From Azospirillum endophyticum (lineage in GTDB: Bacteria; Pseudomonadota; Alphaproteobacteria; Azospirillales; Azospirillaceae), in contig NZ_JAENHM010000067.1 in NCBI RefSeq assembly GCF_016595245.1, positions 304 to 64,303 of the forward strand: a DNA stretch of 64,000 nt, read 5' to 3'. The stretch's first letter is position 1; each line of letters starts with the position of its first letter. The position numbers were made by a program, and so were the translations under genes. Positions 16,914 through 24,591 of the stretch are shown piece after piece. The notes under the pieces were generated by a model. That model searched no databases and was not told the DNA's origin. It saw only the letters and a program-made list of their open reading frames with translations.

Positions 16914-18320
16914 CTAGCGGCCGAGGCCCATCGCTCTCGGCAGCCAGAGCGTGATTTCCGGCACATAGGTGACCGCAATCAGGGCGGCGAAAAGGGGCAC
17001 CAGCCAGGGCAGGATTGCCATGGTGGTCCGCTCGACCGACAGCTTCGCCACGCGCGCCAGCACGAACAGCACCATTCCCAGCGGCGGGTGCAAGAGCCCG
17101 ATCATCAGGTTCAGCACCATGACCAGACCGAAATGCAGGGGATCGATCCCCAGCTTCAACACGATGGGCAGCAGGATCGGCACCAGAATGGTGATCGCCG
17201 CGATGGTGTCGATGAAGCAGCCGACGAACAGGATCAGCAGATTGGCCAGCAGCAGGAACACCCACTTGTTGTCGGTGAAGCCGAGGATGGCATCCGACAT
17301 GATCTGCGCCGCCTGGCTGGCCGTCAGCAGCCAGGCGAAGATGGACGCCGCTGTGACGATGAACAGCACCGAAGCCGTCGTCTCCACGGTGTCCAGCGTC
17401 GCCTTGGCGAGCGACCGCAGCGTCATGGAGCGGTAGCGGACAAGCCCGAGGAACAGCGACCACAGCACCGCCGCGACCGCCGCCTCGGTCGGGGTGAACC
17501 AGCCGAGCGTCATGCCACCGATCAGGATCATCGGCGTCATCAGCGCCATGACGGCGGAGAAATCGAAGTACCAGTCCGCCGCCAGCAGCGCGAGGAGGGC
17601 GATGGCAATCGCCCAGTTGACCGAAACGCCGGCCTGCGTCATCAGCCACGCGGCCAGCGGGAAGCACAGCACCACGACGATCTCGACCGACGCGGCGCCC
17701 AGCCGGCGCCAGTCGAAGGCCATGTCGCCCCCCCAATTGTGGCGCCGCGCATGGATGGCGACGGTCGCCATCATGAAGATCGTCATCAGCACGCCGGGGA
17801 TGACGCCCGCCAGGAACAGCGCGCCGATCGAGACGTTCGCCATCATCCCATAGATCACGAAGGGAAGGGACGGTGGAATGATCGGCCCCAGCGTGGCCGA
17901 GGCGGCCGTCACCCCGACCGAGAATTCCGTCGAATAGCCATGGTCCTTCATCGCCTTGATCTCGATGGTGCCGAGGCCGGCGGCATCGGCGATGGCGGTG
18001 CCGGACATGCCGGAGAAGACGACCGAACCGATGATGTTCACCTGCCCCAGGCCGCCGCGCATCCAGCCGACGAGCGCGATGGCGAAGTTGTAGATGCGGC
18101 CCGTCACTCCGGCGATGTTCATCAGGTTGCCGGCGAGGATGAAGAAGGGAACAGCCAGCAGCGGGAAACTCTCGGCGCCCGCGATCATCCGTTGGGCGAG
18201 CACGAGGTCGGGCACCGAGCCGCTGACCAGGATGTAGACGAGCGAGGCCGCCGCCATGGCCACCGCCACCGGCAACCCCAGGAGCATCAGGCCGAGGAAG
18301 GAACCGATGAGGATCCACAT
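16914..18320 (-). CDS. dctM: TRAP transporter large permease (DctM)
   Basis: A 468-residue integral membrane protein with about twelve hydrophobic segments. It is the large subunit of a tripartite ATP-independent periplasmic transporter, which imports organic anions with sodium. Seen: the family opening (LIGSFLGLMLLGLPVAVAMA), the signature region GMSGTAIADAAGLGTIEIKAMKDHGY, and the second-half mirror FVGCFIDTIAAITILVPILLPI. It follows dctQ after four bases, so the pair is probably coupled. The 3' end abuts an IS5-family relic. The substrate cannot be read from the sequence. Confidence 0.93.
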   Translation of the reverse strand: MWILIGSFLGLMLLGLPVAVAMAAASLVYILVSGSVPDLVLAQRMIAGAESFPLLAVPFFILAGNLMNIAGVTGRIYNFAIALVGWMRGGLGQVNIIGSVVFSGMSGTAIADAAGLGTIEIKAMKDHGYSTEFSVGVTAASATLGPIIPPSLPFVIYGMMANVSIGALFLAGVIPGVLMTIFMMATVAIHARRHNWGGDMAFDWRRLGAASVEIVVVLCFPLAAWLMTQAGVSVNWAIAIALLALLAADWYFDFSAVMALMTPMILIGGMTLGWFTPTEAAVAAVLWSLFLGLVRYRSMTLRSLAKATLDTVETTASVLFIVTAASIFAWLLTASQAAQIMSDAILGFTDNKWVFLLLANLLILFVGCFIDTIAAITILVPILLPIVLKLGIDPLHFGLVMVLNLMIGLLHPPLGMVLFVLARVAKLSVERTTMAILPWLVPLFAALIAVTYVPEITLWLPRAMGLGR

Positions 18321-18324
18321 CCGC

Positions 18325-18951
18325 TTACACTCCCGTTCCGTCGAAGGATTCCGGCTTTTCCAGCACCGAATAGCCGCGGCGCCAATTCACGACGGTCACC
18401 TGCAGCGACCGCAAGGCCATCAGGGCGCAGCCGCCCAACACCGAATAATAGAGGATGCCCTTGGGCAGCTGGACGGTGACCATCGTCTCGTCGCCGACGA
18501 TCTCGATCAGCCGCCACATCAGCTGCGTCAGATAGACGAAGAAGGCGGTGCGGAGCACGTCCACCAGGGTAGACAGCAACCGCGCCGGCCCGGCCGGCAG
18601 GAACCGGTAGAGGATGTCGACCTGGATATGGCGCGACAAGCGCACGCACATCGCTGACCCGACGAACACCAGCGCCACCAGGCAATAGGAGGCGATCTCC
18701 TCCGTCCAATTCAGCGAATCGTTCAGGACATAGCGGGTGAAGAACTGAAGGAAGACCGCCGCCGCCATCAACCAGAACAGGGCGACGGTGACCCAGTCCT
18801 CCACCGCATAGTGCGACAGGTCGGCCGGGGGAGCGTCGTCCACGAAGGAATGGGCGAGTTCCTCCGGCGTGATCTGGATGTGGCGTTCCTCAGCATGAGA
18901 TTGTCGGACGCCGGCCCCAGGCGGAACCGAACCTTTGGCGTAGCTCGTCAT
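18325..18951 (-). CDS. dctQ: TRAP transporter small permease (DctQ)
   Basis: A 208-residue protein with four hydrophobic segments after an 80-residue N-terminal extension that is longer than usual for DctQ and is charged (HAEERHIQITPEELAHSF). Seen: the conserved DctQ features LNWTEEIASYCLVALVFVGSAMCVR and HIQVDILYRFLP. The ATG at 18951 is chosen because AAAGGGG lies five bases upstream. Forty-four bases separate it from the dctP stop. It bridges the binding protein to DctM. Confidence 0.9.
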   Translation of the reverse strand: MTSYAKGSVPPGAGVRQSHAEERHIQITPEELAHSFVDDAPPADLSHYAVEDWVTVALFWLMAAAVFLQFFTRYVLNDSLNWTEEIASYCLVALVFVGSAMCVRLSRHIQVDILYRFLPAGPARLLSTLVDVLRTAFFVYLTQLMWRLIEIVGDETMVTVQLPKGILYYSVLGGCALMALRSLQVTVVNWRRGYSVLEKPESFDGTGV

Positions 18952-18995
18952 GCGGACCCCTTTGGCTTGTGAGATGGCCGGCGGCAGGCAGGGCG

Positions 18996-19982
18996 TCACT
19001 GCAGCGCCTGGATCGCCTCCCAGTCAGCCTTGCGGTAGCCGGCGCTCTCGGGCGTCACTGCCTTCATCACCGCCTCCCTGAAGCCGGCCTTGTCGATTTC
19101 CGTGACGGTCAGGCCCTTCTGGCGGAAGGAGTCGACCAGCTCCTTTTCCTTCGCCTGGATCTCGGTGGTGGAACGGGCCGCCGCCTCCTGCGTCACCTCG
19201 GTGAAGGTCTGGCGATCCTCCGGCGACAGCTTGGCCCACAGGCTTTTCGAGATGATGGTGTTCAGGCTGTCGATGATGTGGCCGGTGAGGACGACCTGCT
19301 TCTGCACCTCGAAGAACTTCTTGGCCTCGATGGTGGTCAGCGGGTTCTCCTGGGCATCCACCGTGCCGTTCTGTAGGGCGAGATAGACCTCGGCGAAGGC
19401 GATCGGCGTCGGGTTGGCGCCGCAGGCCTTGGGCATCGCCAGATAGGCCGGCGCGTCGGGCACGCGGATCTTCAACCCCTTCATGTCCGCGCAGGTCTGA
19501 ATCGGCTTGTTGGAGGTGGTGTGCCGCGTGCCGTAATAGGTCAGGGCGACGATGTGGTTGCCGGTCTTGTCCTCATACCCCTTGGCGAGGGTCTTGAAGA
19601 CGTCGCTCTTCGCATAGGTCAGCAGATGCTGCGGATCGCGGAAAATGTAGGGGTAGTAGGTGACGCCGATGGGCGGATAGCTGCGCGCCGCGAAGCTGGA
19701 GCCCGAAATGATCATGTCGACGGTGCCGAGGGACAGGCCCTGGTTGATGTCCGCTTCCTTGCCGAGCTGCGAGGCGGGGAACACGTCGATCTGGTACCGG
19801 CCGCCGGTCCGCTTGGCGATCTCCTGCGCCGCCCAGACTGATTGGGTGTGGAAGGGTTCCGACGTCTCGTAGACATGGGCCCATTTCAGCTTGGTCTGGG
19901 CCTGGGCCGTAGACAGAACGGTGAAGGGTAAGGCCATCAGCACGGCCAAGCCCAAAACGGCGCGACGAGTGCGAGTTACCAT
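18996..19982 (-). CDS. dctP: TRAP transporter substrate-binding protein (DctP)
   Basis: A 328-residue periplasmic solute receptor with a Sec signal (RRAVLGLAVLMALPFTVLSTAQA). Seen: the opening LKWAHVYETSEPFHTQSVWAAQEIAKRTGGR, and the carboxylate-binding region MKGLKIRVPDAP with the conserved arginine, then FAEVYLALQNGTVDAQENPLTT, a hallmark of the DctP family. Start at 19982 has GGGAGGAG five bases upstream. First gene of the dctPQM operon. Family knowledge: ligands are usually C4-dicarboxylates, keto acids or sugar acids; which one applies here is unknown. Confidence 0.94.
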   Translation of the reverse strand: MVTRTRRAVLGLAVLMALPFTVLSTAQAQTKLKWAHVYETSEPFHTQSVWAAQEIAKRTGGRYQIDVFPASQLGKEADINQGLSLGTVDMIISGSSFAARSYPPIGVTYYPYIFRDPQHLLTYAKSDVFKTLAKGYEDKTGNHIVALTYYGTRHTTSNKPIQTCADMKGLKIRVPDAPAYLAMPKACGANPTPIAFAEVYLALQNGTVDAQENPLTTIEAKKFFEVQKQVVLTGHIIDSLNTIISKSLWAKLSPEDRQTFTEVTQEAAARSTTEIQAKEKELVDSFRQKGLTVTEIDKAGFREAVMKAVTPESAGYRKADWEAIQALQ

Positions 19983-20249
19983 TGGCGCTCCTCCCGATTG
20001 TTGTACATCCCCGGTTGACCGGGGAGCCCGGGAGGCATGCCGCTTCGCGGCCGTCCATCCCATCTAATATATCAACAGCCGATTGTTCGTCACGCAAGCC
20101 ATTTTGTGGCGGTCCCTGGGTCATTCTCCGACTGGCTGTGGATCATCTTGAAAGATGGCCCGAGCATCGGTGCCTGTCGCCGGCCGCAGGTTTCCGACTT
20201 TGGTGCAGAACTCGGCCGGAAGGCGGGCTTTGCCAGGAAGCGAGGAAGA

Positions 20250-20640
20250 TCAGGCGGCCCTGCGGGAGGTCGGGATGCGGAGGCTGGTCATCCGATTGTT
20301 AACGGCGCAGGCGGCGTTGGCCTCGGCTTTTTGTACGGGCTGAGCCCGGCCGCGCCGGCCGCGTCCAATCAGAACCTTGTAACGAAGCATCGCCACCTCG
20401 ACCGACGATCTCCTGCCAAATCGAACGGCCCACTGCCAAGTCAGCCGACTACGTCCCTTGATCATCCGGATGTGGCGGTCACGGCGGGTAGGGGGCGTGT
20501 CGCTCACATACGCGCCGTCGGCCAGGACCACGCCGATTGGGCGCGTGATCTGGTCGAGCAACGGGCCGACCAGCCATGCGTCTCCCGCCTCGTTGCCCGT
20601 CAACGCCGAGGCGAGAACTGAACCCCGCCGGGATTCCCGG
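20250..20640 (-). pseudogene. Decayed IS5-family transposase, right of TRAP genes
   Basis: The minus strand encodes about 117 residues resembling the C-terminal third of an IS5-family transposase: LLDQITRPIGVVLADGAYVSD, RDRHIRMIKGRSRLTWQWAV, RRSSVEVAMLRYKVLIG, then AQPVQKAEANAACAVNNRM, which matches the usual closing helix. The N-terminal two thirds are missing. Together with the relic at 16640-16913 it brackets the TRAP operon. The remaining bases of the 19983-20946 gap hold no gene that can be supported. Confidence 0.75.
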
Positions 20641-20689
20641 ATGCCCCTTTCCTGAGACCGGGGTCCTCATGACCAAACAGGCATCACCC

Positions 20690-20836
20690 AGATAGGTCCT
20701 TGAAGTCCGCGAGCGTGCGGTTCGGACGGTGTTCGAGCACGACGGCGAGCCTGCCTCGCAGTGGGCGGCGATCGGTCCGATCGCGGCGAAGATCGGCCGC
20801 ACTCCGGAGACGCTGCGGGGCTCACCGGCGATCTGA
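20690..20836 (+). pseudogene. IS3-family OrfA fragment
   Basis: From 20702 the plus strand reads EVRERAVRTVFEHDGEPASQW, then AAIGPIAAKIGRTPETLRG, closely resembling the helix-turn-helix region of IS3-family OrfA proteins (usual form: QWAAIRSIAAKIGCTAETLRNWV). It stops at a TGA at 20834 right after the homologous part, and no OrfB follows. It is a scrap of a mobile element beside the tetR promoter. Confidence 0.65.
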
Positions 20837-20911
20837 GCGCGGGGCCCGCGAAGACCTGTTGTCGGCATGGCGCGGCGGCCAAAGCCGGTCGCCGGACGAT
20901 ACATCCCGGTC

Positions 20912-20941
20912 TTGACATAGGAAACGGTCGTTTCCTATATT
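20912..20941 (+). promoter_or_regulatory. tetR promoter with an embedded 22-bp operator
   Basis: TTGACA (20912-20917) and TATATT (20936-20941) are separated by 18 bases, a near-consensus sigma-70-type promoter. A palindrome with perfect ten-base arms, ATAGGAAACG-GT-CGTTTCCTAT (20917-20938), fills the spacer and touches both hexamers. This is the classic layout for TetR autorepression. Transcription would start near 20948, at or beside the first candidate start codon. Confidence 0.75.
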
Positions 20942-20946
20942 GGGGC

Positions 20947-21561
20947 ATGAGCAATCCTGCATCGCCAAACCGCAGTCGGCCCATGGGCAGACCCCGCAGC
21001 TTCGACATGGAAGCGGTTCTCGCCCGTGCCGTGCCCGTATTCCGCGAGCATGGCTATGACGGGGCGTCGATCGACCACCTCAGGGAGGCCACGGGCCTGA
21101 CATCGGGAAGTCTCTACAAGGCGTTCAAGGACAAGAGGCACGTCTTCTCGGCCGCGTTCTCGCACTATGTGAAGGATCGGCGGCAACAGCTTGCCCAACG
21201 GCTTGGAGGGGCGCTCACCGGGCGGGAGCGCATCGCCGAGACCCTGCGCTTCTATCTCGAGTCCGCGTCAGGCACCGAAGGGCGACAGGGGTGCCTCGTT
21301 CTGGCGAGCTTGATCGAAGCCACGACGCTGGACGATCCGCTCCGGGACGCGCTCCGGGAAGCCTTGGACGGCAACCGAACCGCCATACTCACCTCGCTTC
21401 GTGACGGGCAGCGGGATGGATCGATCCGCGGCGACCTTGCGGTCGAGCCCTGCGCGGATCTGCTGCTCAGCCTTCTTCAGGGTCTGCGCGCTGTCGGAAA
21501 GCTGCATGACCCGGCCGACCACGCCGCTTTGGTCGCGACGGCTCTCAAGATGCTCGACTGA
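20947..21561 (+). CDS. TetR/AcrR-family transcriptional repressor
   Basis: A TetR-family regulator of up to 204 residues. Seen: helix-turn-helix GASIDHLREATGLTSGSLYKAFKDKRHVF preceded by MGRPRSFD, which is the usual family start. The C-terminal ligand domain carries one cysteine in GRQGCLVLASLIEATTL, an AcrR-like pattern often found in sensors of electrophiles or small organics. Start unclear: the ATG at 20947 would make the message essentially leaderless given the promoter, while the ATG at 20983 (MGRPRSF) gives a 35-base leader but no good ribosome site. It likely represses itself and the hydrolase gene 17 bases downstream. Confidence 0.9.
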   Translation: MSNPASPNRSRPMGRPRSFDMEAVLARAVPVFREHGYDGASIDHLREATGLTSGSLYKAFKDKRHVFSAAFSHYVKDRRQQLAQRLGGALTGRERIAETLRFYLESASGTEGRQGCLVLASLIEATTLDDPLRDALREALDGNRTAILTSLRDGQRDGSIRGDLAVEPCADLLLSLLQGLRAVGKLHDPADHAALVATALKMLD

Positions 21562-21578
21562 ATTTTGCGAGGTCAACC

Positions 21579-22478
21579 ATGGTCGAACATGCTCACGCCG
21601 CGTCGCCGCCGGACGACACCCCCTTCCGCCATGCCTTCGAGACGATCGACGGGGTGCGTCTGCACTACGTGACGGCCGGGCCGGACGATGCGGATCCGCT
21701 TGTGCTGCTCGCCGGCTATCCCGAAAGCTGGTTCGCATGGCGCAAGGTGATGCCGCTCCTCGCGAGGCGCTTCCGGCTCGTCGCCGTGGATCTTCCCGGA
21801 CAGGGGGATTCCGACAAGCCCCTCGACGGCTACGACACCGGGACGGTCGCGCGCCGTGTCCACGGCCTGCTCGAACGGATCGGGCTGTCTCGCTACGGTC
21901 TGGCCGCGCATGACATCGGCGCCTGGGTCGGCCTGCCCTATGCCCTGATGTTCCCGCAGGAGGTCGACCGCCTCGCCCTGCTCGATGCCGGCATTCCAGG
22001 CGTTACGCTGCCGGACATGCTGCCGGCGGCGCCCGATCGGGCATGGCGGACGTGGCATTTCGCCTTCCATGCCGTCCCCGATCTTCCCGAGGCGCTGATC
22101 GCCGGCCGCGAGCGCGTGTATCTGGACTGGTTCCTGCGCCGCAAGGCCGCCAGCCCTTGGAGCTTCACCGAAGCCGATCTCGACGAATACGTCCGCATCT
22201 TCAGCCTGCCGGGCGCGCTGCGGGCAGGGCTCGCCTTCTATCGGTCCGTCGGCTTGTCCGCGGAGCAGAACCGTGCGCTGATCCGCGATGCCAAGCTCAC
22301 CATGCCGATCCTGGCCGTGAGCGCGGACCAAGGCTCGATTCCCGACATGGCCGGACCGTTGCGGCCCTTCGCCGACGACCTGCGCGGCGAAACCATCACC
22401 AGGAGCGGCCACTTCATCCCCGAGGAACAGCCAGAAGCGCTCGCCCGGCTGTTCGAGAATTTCTTCGTGCAGCGCTGA
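21579..22478 (+). CDS. Alpha/beta hydrolase, epoxide hydrolase or haloalkanoate dehalogenase type
   Basis: A 299-residue cytoplasmic alpha/beta hydrolase. Seen: oxyanion segment LLAGYPESWFAWRKV (family form HGFPxxxxxWR), strand-turn VDLPGQGDSDKP, nucleophile elbow AAHDIGAW with aspartate as nucleophile, and catalytic histidine in RSGHFIPEEQPEAL. An aspartate nucleophile places it with epoxide hydrolases and haloacetate or haloalkane dehalogenases rather than esterases. It is co-transcribed with the TetR gene, suggesting induction by its own substrate, a xenobiotic-response arrangement. The exact reaction is not decidable from the sequence. Confidence 0.88.
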   Translation: MVEHAHAASPPDDTPFRHAFETIDGVRLHYVTAGPDDADPLVLLAGYPESWFAWRKVMPLLARRFRLVAVDLPGQGDSDKPLDGYDTGTVARRVHGLLERIGLSRYGLAAHDIGAWVGLPYALMFPQEVDRLALLDAGIPGVTLPDMLPAAPDRAWRTWHFAFHAVPDLPEALIAGRERVYLDWFLRRKAASPWSFTEADLDEYVRIFSLPGALRAGLAFYRSVGLSAEQNRALIRDAKLTMPILAVSADQGSIPDMAGPLRPFADDLRGETITRSGHFIPEEQPEALARLFENFFVQR

Positions 22479-22517
22479 TGCAAGGTTCGGCATGTCGCCA
22501 ATTCCGTTGCGCGGCCG

Positions 22518-22889
22518 TTATGGCTTGTCGAGATGAAATCGGGTCAGGCAGACATGCTTGGCCAGCGAGGTTTGCCGGATCGCGACCGGGGGCGTCGTGC
22601 CGTAGGGTGCCCCGGTCTCGACGTCGAGGGGGTCTTTGTACGAGCCGGTGACATATTTCGACGAGCACTGGTCGTATTTGTTGCAGACTTCGAGCTTGGT
22701 GCAGATGACCTGCGCGTCCCGTTCGTAGATGTAATAAGTCGCACCGGAATAGGGCGGCCTCGGGAAGCGCTCGGTCCGCACGGTGATGTCGCTCGGAGCG
22801 GTGCCGGCCGCCAGGGCCTGGATCGGCAGGATCGGGAGCGGCAGGATCGCAAGCAGCGTGGCCGTGGCCGTCATGATGCGTATCGACAT
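22518..22889 (-). CDS. Small exported hypothetical protein with four cysteines
   Basis: A 123-residue protein not recognised as a known family. Seen: an N-terminal hydrophobic stretch (TATLLAILPLPILPIQALA) followed by AAG, a likely Sec signal, and a mature part of about 95 residues with four cysteines (VICTKLEVCNKYDQCSSKY and KHVCLTRF), which suggests two disulfides in the periplasm. It converges with the alpha/beta hydrolase and diverges from the next gene. It opens a run of small exported proteins reaching 27956 and may belong to it. Confidence 0.6.
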   Translation of the reverse strand: MSIRIMTATATLLAILPLPILPIQALAAGTAPSDITVRTERFPRPPYSGATYYIYERDAQVICTKLEVCNKYDQCSSKYVTGSYKDPLDVETGAPYGTTPPVAIRQTSLAKHVCLTRFHLDKP

Positions 22890-22989
22890 GGATCCTCGAA
22901 TTCGATGGGCCGGTCCCGCCGGGCTCCCGGATTGGCGACGGCCGCTTTGGAGATGCGATCAGGCAATATGCCCGATCGAGCGGTTCATA

Positions 22990-23358
22990 ATGCCCGATGC
23001 CCTGCCGTCTGCAAGCTGCAACGGCCCCCGCCGTCCGTCCTATCAGGCTTGCCTCGGCGCGAGCGACGGCGTCACCGCTGCGATGAACGACGGTATCGGC
23101 ACCGAATTCGACTATCAGGACGCGCGATTGAACAAGGTTTATGGCGCGCTCCGCGCGGCGCTCGACCCGGCGCAGAAGTCGGCCCTGCGCCGCGAGGAGC
23201 TGAAATGGATCGCCTCGCGCGACGCCGCCTGCGCGCCGGCGAAGGATGTCGGCACGGCCGCGAGGCTCGACGGCAATGCCTGCCGCGTCGACCGCACGGC
23301 CGAGCTAGAGCGGATGCTTGGAGCCCATGCGGCGGGGGGCGGGACCGACGGCCAATGA
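22990..23358 (+). CDS. LprI-like (DUF1311) protein, possibly N-terminally shortened
   Basis: A 122-residue protein whose middle matches the DUF1311/LprI N-terminal module: SYQACLGASDGVTAAMNDGI, then QDARLNKVYGALRAALDPAQKSALRREELKWIASRDAACA. Family knowledge: LprI-type proteins include a mycobacterial lysozyme inhibitor and many exported proteins of unknown role. The ATG at 22990 gives no signal peptide, which is unusual for the family. Upstream in-frame codons extend to about 22783 but do not form a convincing signal, so the gene may have lost its 5' end or the protein may stay inside. The next gene starts 28 bases later. Confidence 0.6.
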   Translation: MPDALPSASCNGPRRPSYQACLGASDGVTAAMNDGIGTEFDYQDARLNKVYGALRAALDPAQKSALRREELKWIASRDAACAPAKDVGTAARLDGNACRVDRTAELERMLGAHAAGGGTDGQ

Positions 23359-23386
23359 TCCGGCGGTTGCGTGCAAGGAGACCGGA

Positions 23387-23806
23387 ATGATGGCGCTGCG
23401 CCGCCTGAAGCCCGTCCTCGCTTTCGTGGCCCTCGCTTTCATGGCGTTGGCGGCGTTCCTCGCAGTGAGCGGCGCCGGGCAGCGCGTATGGGCGCAGATC
23501 CACGGGCGGCAGGCAGGCGCTCTGGCCGAGGGGCTCGGCGGGCGTGGCTGGAAGCAGGCGTCGACCGAGTTCGATGCCCGCGTCCGGCGGCGCTTTCCCA
23601 TTGGAACGCCGCTCGGCGACATGGCCGAGGGGCTTCAAGGGGAGGGCTTCGTTCCGACCGTCTCCGAGCTGCCCGGATGGGGCGAGCGCGTGCTACGCCG
23701 GGACGGACCCGTTTGCAGGGTTTCGGCGCACGTCCTCTGGCAGGCCGATGCGGCGGCGCGACTGACACGGATCCAGGGCCTTTATCGCGAGGACGGCTGC
23801 CTGTGA
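23387..23806 (+). CDS. Membrane-anchored hypothetical protein
   Basis: A 139-residue protein of unknown family. Seen: a basic N-terminus and one transmembrane or signal segment (PVLAFVALAFMALAAFLAV), then a soluble part with two cysteines (VCRVSAH and EDGCL). The start is set by AAGGAG six bases before ATG 23387. It probably shares a transcript with the LprI-like gene just upstream. It ends 34 bases before the stop of a convergent LprI-like gene. Confidence 0.6.
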   Translation: MMALRRLKPVLAFVALAFMALAAFLAVSGAGQRVWAQIHGRQAGALAEGLGGRGWKQASTEFDARVRRRFPIGTPLGDMAEGLQGEGFVPTVSELPGWGERVLRRDGPVCRVSAHVLWQADAAARLTRIQGLYREDGCL

Positions 23807-23840
23807 AAGCCGGCCGCCGCGAGACGGCGGGGCCGGACTT

Positions 23841-24542
23841 CTATTTGGACGGTGCGGTGGGAAAGTAGGTCCCCTCCACCGATCCGTTCATGCCGCAGTA
23901 GTCGGGCATCCAGTCGGTCTTGCCCGTCGGCGGCACCGCCTTCACCGTGACGGCCTGGCCCTCGCGCTTCAGCCGCAGGGCGGAGCCGTCCTCGACCTGG
24001 ACCTCCAGGACGCCATCGACCACCCGGCCGGTGCCGGCGAGGCTGCAGACCCACCGGGCCGTCACCGGCTCGTTGGTATCCATGCCGATGTCGATATGGC
24101 CATTGGCGCCGGGCCTGATGGCCAGCAGCCCGGTGACGTTGGCCCAATGCCCGACAAGGCCGTCGCCGGCCGGCAGGCGCAGGCCGCGCAGGAACTTCGC
24201 CCGGTCCTTGAGCAGGTCCAACAGGAGTTTCGCCGGCTTGGCATCGCCGAAGCCGGGACCGAAGACGTGCTCGCGCGATGCCAGGAACCGGGTCTGGTCC
24301 CGCACGAGCAAGCGGGCGGTCGCCGGATCGAACGCGCGCAGGCGCTCCTGATAGATCCGGGCGATGTCGGTATCGGCCTTGGCGAGCGCGTCACTGGCGC
24401 AGATGGTCTTCTCCACCTGCGTGGCGGCCTTCGCGCAGTCGAAGGAGGGCTGTGCCGCCGCCGCCGCCATCGCTGTCGAGGGAAGGGCGAAAGCGAGGGC
24501 AAGCGCCAGGGCGGTGCCGCCGAAAGTGACAGGGAACCTCAT
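23841..24542 (-). CDS. Exported LprI-like protein with a C-terminal beta domain
   Basis: A 233-residue exported protein. Seen: Sec signal (GTALALALAFALPSTAMA), then the LprI/DUF1311 module (FDCAKAATQVEKTICAS, LAKADTDIARIYQERL, RDQTRFLASRE), a short linker and an approximately 100-residue beta-rich C-terminus (GLVGHWANVTG, VDGVLEVQVEDGSALRLKREGQAVTV) that resembles a small barrel. The C-terminal part is not recognised. ATG 24542 has GGAAGG upstream and sits 49 bases after the stop of the gene before it. Last member of a five-gene minus-strand row. Confidence 0.72.
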   Translation of the reverse strand: MRFPVTFGGTALALALAFALPSTAMAAAAAQPSFDCAKAATQVEKTICASDALAKADTDIARIYQERLRAFDPATARLLVRDQTRFLASREHVFGPGFGDAKPAKLLLDLLKDRAKFLRGLRLPAGDGLVGHWANVTGLLAIRPGANGHIDIGMDTNEPVTARWVCSLAGTGRVVDGVLEVQVEDGSALRLKREGQAVTVKAVPPTGKTDWMPDYCGMNGSVEGTYFPTAPSK

Positions 24543-24591
24543 CTGCTTGCCTTCCGTGTCGGGGGTCGGAATCATACGCTGGCGAAGGCCG

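Noticed and set aside
22783..22989. Longer N-terminus for the LprI-like protein at 22990
   Set aside because: The upstream in-frame residues do not form a signal peptide, overlap the opposite-strand gene at 22518-22889 and lack a ribosome site.
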